From: Cymbidium sinense
Taxonomy: Eukaryota > Streptophyta > Magnoliopsida > Asparagales > Orchidaceae
DNA length: 64,000 nucleotides
NCBI GenBank assembly: GCA_021442155.1
Contig: CM038228.1
Span: 14,673,179 to 14,737,178 of the forward strand
Reading direction: 5' to 3'
The notes beneath the pieces were generated by a model, which was not told where the DNA came from, did not search any database, and saw only the letters and a program-made list of their open reading frames with translations. A program made the position numbers and the translations under genes. Positions 59,202-64,000 of this stretch are shown here, piece by piece. Numbering within the stretch: position 1 is the first letter of the stretch; every line of letters begins with the position of its first letter.

Positions 59202-60418
59202 TGATGTGTTTATTGGTTGGGCTACTTGAGGTGAAAAAATTATTAAATAAGGGATTTCTTAAGATACCTAAAAGCGCTAGGAGTGTCTCAGTAGGTTTAG
59301 TTTAGAGTGGTATTCAAATTTCCCAAAGATTTAGAGTCAGCAAATGCAAGATTAAAAAATAGACTTAATTATAAATATCTAATTTAAAATAATTAAATCT
59401 CCCTCTGCACAAGTCCAAACTACATAAAAGGAATTATAGATAAGGTAGCCTACTTATGATCTACAAAGTTTCATAAATTTTCATGAAGTGCGGGTATTTA
59501 TTTGTGAATTTCTTCTAGGAATAGTCATTAGAAAACCTGACTAGCCAATTGGCTAGAATAACAATTAAAGTTGTTTAAACTTGGGGAAACAATAGAAAAA
59601 ATACCAATTAATCATTAAAAAAGAAAGATAAAATAGTTAATTATAATTATGGAGAATTTCACAAATTTTCATGTTAGGTACATTAAATTAACACAAAAAC
59701 CAAATCCTTTCTTTTCTAGAACTCTCTAAAGAATATCTCTTGAAACTTTATCATAAGCTTTCTCTAAATCAGTAAATATCATATGTAGATCCTCTTTGCT
59801 TTCTCTATACTTCTCCATCAAAAATTTTAACAAATGTATAGCATCCATAGTAGATCTACCTGGCATGAAACCAAACTGATTGTAAGAAACTTTTGTATGA
59901 CATCGTAACCTATGCTCAATTACTCTCTCCCATAATTTTAATGTATGACACATTAATATAATTCCTCTATAATTTGCACACTCTTGTGCATCACTTTTAT
60001 TCTTAAATATAGGTAACAACAAACTCTTTCTCTACTCAGCCCTAGACTTGGCCAACCACTTTTAAAGATTTAATAATAGGCTTTTTAGTGGCTAGAAATT
60101 ATTTAGAATAATTTTCTAATATAGTAGGGAAGTTCAACAACACAACATAAAGGAAATTTTGACATAGATCAATAATACATAAAAATAAGATACTCACCAA
60201 AGTAGCATTATAAGTGGAATCATCAAACTTTCACTTCTTTGTTGGTGAGACACCAAGCACCCAATCATGGAAATTTATCTTCTAATTTTGGTTAACTAAA
60301 ACTTCATTTCACAGCAAACAAAGATTTCATAGAATTTACAAAATTGCAAATTGCACTTATAGAGGGAATGGAGAGAAGAGTGAGGGTCGGCCACTTTTAA
60401 TGCAATGCAAATTCCTTC
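59202..60418 (-). repeat. 5' LTR of element F, interrupted by a LINE fragment
   Basis: Matches 54814-55700, with an extra block at about 59713-60035. The right end is diverged, so 60418 is approximate. Confidence 0.75.
59713..60035 (-). pseudogene. LINE (L1-type) reverse transcriptase fragment
   Basis: A 98-codon open frame (60022-59726) carries plant LINE RT blocks: LLPIFKNKSDAQECANYRGI, LKLWERVIEHRL, NQFGFMPGRSTMDAIHLLK, FTDLEKAYDKVSRDIL. Only this internal RT piece is present, lacking both LINE ends and any poly-A. It lies inside the 5' LTR of element F and is absent from the 3' LTR. The frame is intact but far too short to work. Confidence 0.92.
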
Positions 60419-60747
60419 GAAGTTGTTGATCTCGATTATTAAATGAAAATCAAGTATGCATACATTAAATTTTAGGTATAAATAACAAAGATATAACTGA
60501 CGTAGCAAGTATTATTTAAAAAAATATAAAAATGAAAATTTTTGATGCAAACAAATGTTTATTTTGAAATGAAATGCAGTTCAATGAAATTGAATATACA
60601 ATTATATAAGTGAGTAGATGAGTGAGTAGATGATCTAATTAAATTGTGATTTTGAAAATCCCATTTAACTTTAATAATGAATTGCAAGTTCAATTTAATG
60701 CAAAAAAATGTAACTCAACAATAACAAGATCTTTTTGAAAAAACATA
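60419..60747 (-). other. Leader of element G
   Basis: AT-rich, with a short GAGTAGATGAGTGAGTAGAT duplication near 60612-60631. No gene. Confidence 0.45.
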
Positions 60748-60763
60748 CTTGTTCTGATCACAA
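60748..60763 (-). other. Degenerate primer-binding site, initiator-Met tRNA (element G)
   Basis: The minus strand reads TTGTGATCAGAACAAG, against the canonical TTGGTATCAGAGCAAG, directly beyond the right LTR. Three to four changes. Confidence 0.6.
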
Positions 60764-60766
60764 ATA

Positions 60767-61440
60767 TGATGCAGAACAAATGTAACATACCAAGATATGA
60801 ATTTCATTACACCAATAATTCTTAAATACATACAACTGAGTAATGATAATCACACAATACTATTCAACACAATCACAATAACAAATGAGGATAAAATTCT
60901 TCAAGCTATGTTATGTTAATCACATTAGAGGTCTAATTCTTATTATAAAATAAAGAGTTAAAAACTATGAACAAGCTAACCTATTACAAAGTTAAAGTTA
61001 CTTGTGACGAAGCAAAAATAATTTGAAAACGACCTCTATAACCATTCTGTTATTATGAAGATCTCATTTCTTTCTTAGAAATTTTTTCCTAATGGCTATG
61101 AGCTCACACTCAAATAATCTTTCACATGCATGAGAAAAGTAAAAGAAACTAAAAAAAAGTTATTCCTAAATGCCAAATACTTCGTATTATAGATCTGCTT
61201 TATTTATAAGACTGAGAGAGAGAGAGTATTCAAAACATGCAAACCTACCTCTAAATTCAAACTCATCATCATTATCAAACTTACTGCAATTACTATGATT
61301 ACCATCATTACCATACCAAATATCATCAAATAGCTAATACATATAAACTCAAAATATAATGATATAAAACTCAAAAATAATCATATATGATATATTAAAA
61401 TCTAATATATGTTAAATTATAAATATAATATATGTATACA
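60767..61440 (-). repeat. 5' LTR of element G
   Basis: Direct repeat of 49638-50310 with moderate divergence. Contains a short (GA)n near 61215-61226. Confidence 0.73.
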
Positions 61441-61839
61441 AGGAATAATGTTTGATTCACCTTTTATGGGACATGTAATACTTATATTAATTCCTCTAAA
61501 ATCCACTAAGTAACAATTTAGAATATAACAATAAAATAAAATAAAAATTAATATAGAAGCATCTGTTTTATTTATATATATTGACATGGAGAGGACAAGA
61601 CTTAGGTTACGGGATGCAAAAATGTAAATAATAAATAATAAACAATTTACAACAATGTGGTGTAAATAAGGATTATTAAACAATAAAACTATTTTAGATT
61701 ATACAATTTTAGAAACTCAATAATCAATAATGTTCATTTTTATAATATATTTCACCCAATTTCCAATTCAATGAAATATGAATGCCCAAATATTAATAAG
61801 AACTTCAAAATTTTTATTTATGAAAATTATGTTGATGAG

Positions 61840-61903
<64 letters not shown>

Positions 61904-62428
61904 TATTTTTATTTTTTATTTTTTTGCAACTAAAATCGTCATATTTTATTAAGCACATTTGGATTACACTTTGCTGTGTTTGTACATAGCCCTTAGCTTT
62001 TTATTAAATTGATCGAGATTCATTATGCAATTCATATTTTGATTTGATTCAATTTTATTTAAAATCTCAAAAATGTAAATCTCAATAAAATAAAACTAAT
62101 TTATGAAAAATGCCCAATCAAGCTTAACCTATTTATTATTTATTTTATTTTAATTTTAAAAACATTACACATATAACATACAACTCTTATATATTTTTAT
62201 ATCTAAATTTAAACTTCAATATTTACATAAATAATACATAAATTTTTAATATTTCATCAAAAATATCATTATCATTAATTTTTTTAAAATTAAGTGCACC
62301 TTCTCATGTATAGAAAACAGTAGCTTTTATGTAAATATAAAATTTTAGATGTTACTAGAACATTTAAACGGGAGAAAGATGCAAGGATTATGATTAGGAA
62401 AGGAGACTGATAGGCTCGTGTTTCTCTA
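61441..62428. other. AT-rich flank without genes
   Basis: No coding or transposon similarity seen. It holds (AT)28 at 61844-61899 followed by a T/A-rich stretch. Short frames at 61417-61683 and 62290-62481 have no recognisable domains. Confidence 0.6.
61844..61899. repeat. (AT)28 microsatellite
   Basis: Uninterrupted AT run. Confidence 0.98.
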
Positions 62429-63060
62429 TTTTTTTTTTTTTTTAAATACCCAATTCCATTAATAAATAAATACGAGATCAAGAGCTGTAGAAATAAAGGT
62501 CAAAAGGTGTACAAAATAACAATTAATATAACAGAGCATTGGCTCAAAAACTGGTGAGAACAGTCTGAGTAAATCCCCACGAAAGATGGGGGTAGACTCA
62601 AAAAATATTATTGATTAATTTCTCTCTCTCTCTCTCTCTCTCTCTCTAAATGAAATAGACAATAAATGGAGATGGTGTTGTGGGGGATGTTGAAAGCTTT
62701 ATAAAGAACCTGAAATAAGTTTGGATTGGAGGAGAAAAATATTGCTATTATGGAGAAGATTATTGATCAGCCATATAGAAATAGGACGAGCAAAAAAGAG
62801 GCTGTCATGTATCTCCAGATTATCATCACATAGCTTACACCTTAAATCACAATATTCAAGGCTCGCTTCTTAGGCTACCAACCATTCTCAACCCTTTGAG
62901 AATGGCGATCCAACAGTACAAAGAGTGTTTGATAGAGCATCCTTTACACCGATTTTGTTTCCGCATGTCAACCTTTGTACATCCCTCAAAAAAAAATAAA
63001 ACTTTTAGCTTCAAAATTAGAAAATTTCTCCATCCCAACCCAGGCAGTAGCATCAAGCAA
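62429..63060 (-). mobile_element. 5'-truncated LINE 3' end with poly-A and zinc-binding RT tail
   Basis: The minus strand ends in a 15-base A run (T15 on plus, 62429-62443) preceded by ATTAATGGAATTGGGTATTT. Upstream, near 62840-62760, is RCKLCDDNLEIHDSLFFARP then ISIWLIN, which resembles the C-terminal zinc-binding domain of plant LINE RT (CxLC...E..xHLFF.C...W). The last Cys is Ala. Further upstream the frame 63056-62856 may continue it. The 5' end is not determined. Confidence 0.5.
62620..62647. repeat. (TC)n microsatellite
   Basis: Fourteen TC units inside the putative LINE 3' UTR. Confidence 0.97.
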
Positions 63061-63585
63061 AGAGGAGGGAGGGAGTTTAGTAATAGTTAGTTTATAATCC
63101 CTGTTAATGATACAGCAAGGAATGCTGAAAGAATCCTGGTACTTTTAAAAAGGCTCAAAGTTTAAGAAATTATAAATAGATTTGTTAAAATTAGAGTAGC
63201 AAATGAACACTAAATATCATCAAGAGATTGATTGAGAGATTAATTAGTATATATATACATAATATAATACACAATTGTGTATTCAATATATAGTATACCT
63301 AATGATACGGAGAATAATTTAGGGTCATGAAAATATTCCATTATAATTTCTTTTCTTGACCTCATTCTACATTAGGGAAGCATTGATAAAAGCTAAGAAT
63401 CAATATAATTCCCACTGCACCAGCTAGCAAGTAAATTGCATTAAAGGAGGTTCTTTCATACCATTTCATTTTCATTTTGCTTCTTTGGGTAGATTAGTTT
63501 AAGCCCAAGAGATAAAATGGGTCTTTTATTAATATAACAGGCCGCGATCATAACAATGCTTTTAGAGCAGCCAAAAATGTGTGCG

Positions 63586-63642
<57 letters not shown>

Positions 63643-64000
63643 TGCTATAACTTTAATTTTCATTATTTTTATTTTCAATGATAGATAGTCTAGGATAAAG
63701 CTATGCATAGGGTCAAATACATAATTTTAGAGAACAATTGCAAAGAGTCATATGTAAAAAGGACATGAAATCTAGGGTAAATAATGACATGCATGATAAT
63801 AACATAATACTAATAGCAACAAAGGTGATAAAAAATGAAAAAGAAAATTGGAGTTAAACAACAATATCAATGAGAGGAATACTTTTAGGGGAAACTTATT
63901 AAATAACATAATTGAAGGATGACTAAATAATTAAAGCATAATAACCTTCCTACAAGCATTTATATTTAAACGGTCCTATTTGGGCTAACATCCGATCATA
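63061..64000. other. AT-rich flank without genes
   Basis: No frame, repeat family or RNA gene recognised apart from the CA/GA microsatellite. Confidence 0.6.
63587..63642. repeat. Compound (CA)n(GA)n microsatellite
   Basis: Twenty CA units directly followed by eight GA units. Confidence 0.97.

Overview
The window is repeat-dominated nuclear DNA of a land plant, almost certainly a flowering plant. The evidence is giant Ty3/gypsy retrotransposons of the Tat/Ogre type (tRNA-Arg primer site, a second archaeal-type RNase H, very long LTRs, a repeat-rich 3' UTR), chromovirus-type Ty3/gypsy elements primed by initiator-Met tRNA, plant L1-type LINE fragments and long (TA)n microsatellites. I found no intact host gene, tRNA or rRNA. 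Every coding trace is a broken transposon gene. The species cannot be named from this sequence.

Layout. (1) Positions 1-45716 hold an outer, plus-strand Tat/Ogre-like element whose left end lies outside the window. In order it has degraded gag (about 372-3225), protease (3226-3790), reverse transcriptase (RT, 10381-11095 and 35007-35640), two RNase H domains (35641-36540), integrase (36720-37893), a tandem-repeat 3' UTR (37894-39953) and a 3' LTR (39954-45716, truncated). (2) A solo LTR of the same family (3923-9783) sits between its protease and RT. (3) A second element of the family, about 23.9 kb and on the minus strand (11096-35006), is inserted inside its RT gene. It is flanked by a GGATC(T) duplication, and removing it restores the RT reading frame. 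This inner element has a 7.66 kb 5' LTR (27350-35006), a tRNA-Arg primer-binding site (27323-27339), a 2.4 kb leader, degraded gag-pol (24640 down to 16351) and a truncated 3' LTR (11096-15912).

(4) At 45717-49620 an inverted (minus-strand) gag-protease fragment of the same family abuts the truncated outer LTR. (5) At 49638-61440 lies a minus-strand chromovirus-like element (called G here). Its integrase is split by a 2.95 kb LTR-like insertion (51186-54139), and it carries a second nested minus-strand chromovirus-like element (F, 54814 to about 60418) that has lost its RT. One LTR of F contains a 0.3 kb internal LINE RT fragment. (6) 61441-64000 is AT-rich flank with a 5'-truncated LINE 3' end and microsatellites.

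The most unusual structure is in the leader of the inner element (25008 to about 27100). It is a run of roughly two dozen tandem units, each a long-stem inverted repeat. The arm sequences change along the array, but the two arms of a unit largely change together, as expected if hairpin formation rather than primary sequence were maintained. The LTRs also share a TATA-like box followed by a conserved small hairpin (a second hairpin is visible in three copies), a GGGGAG...CTCCCC dyad around a TATA core, and a G-poor stretch dense in TTGACC (W-box) motifs.
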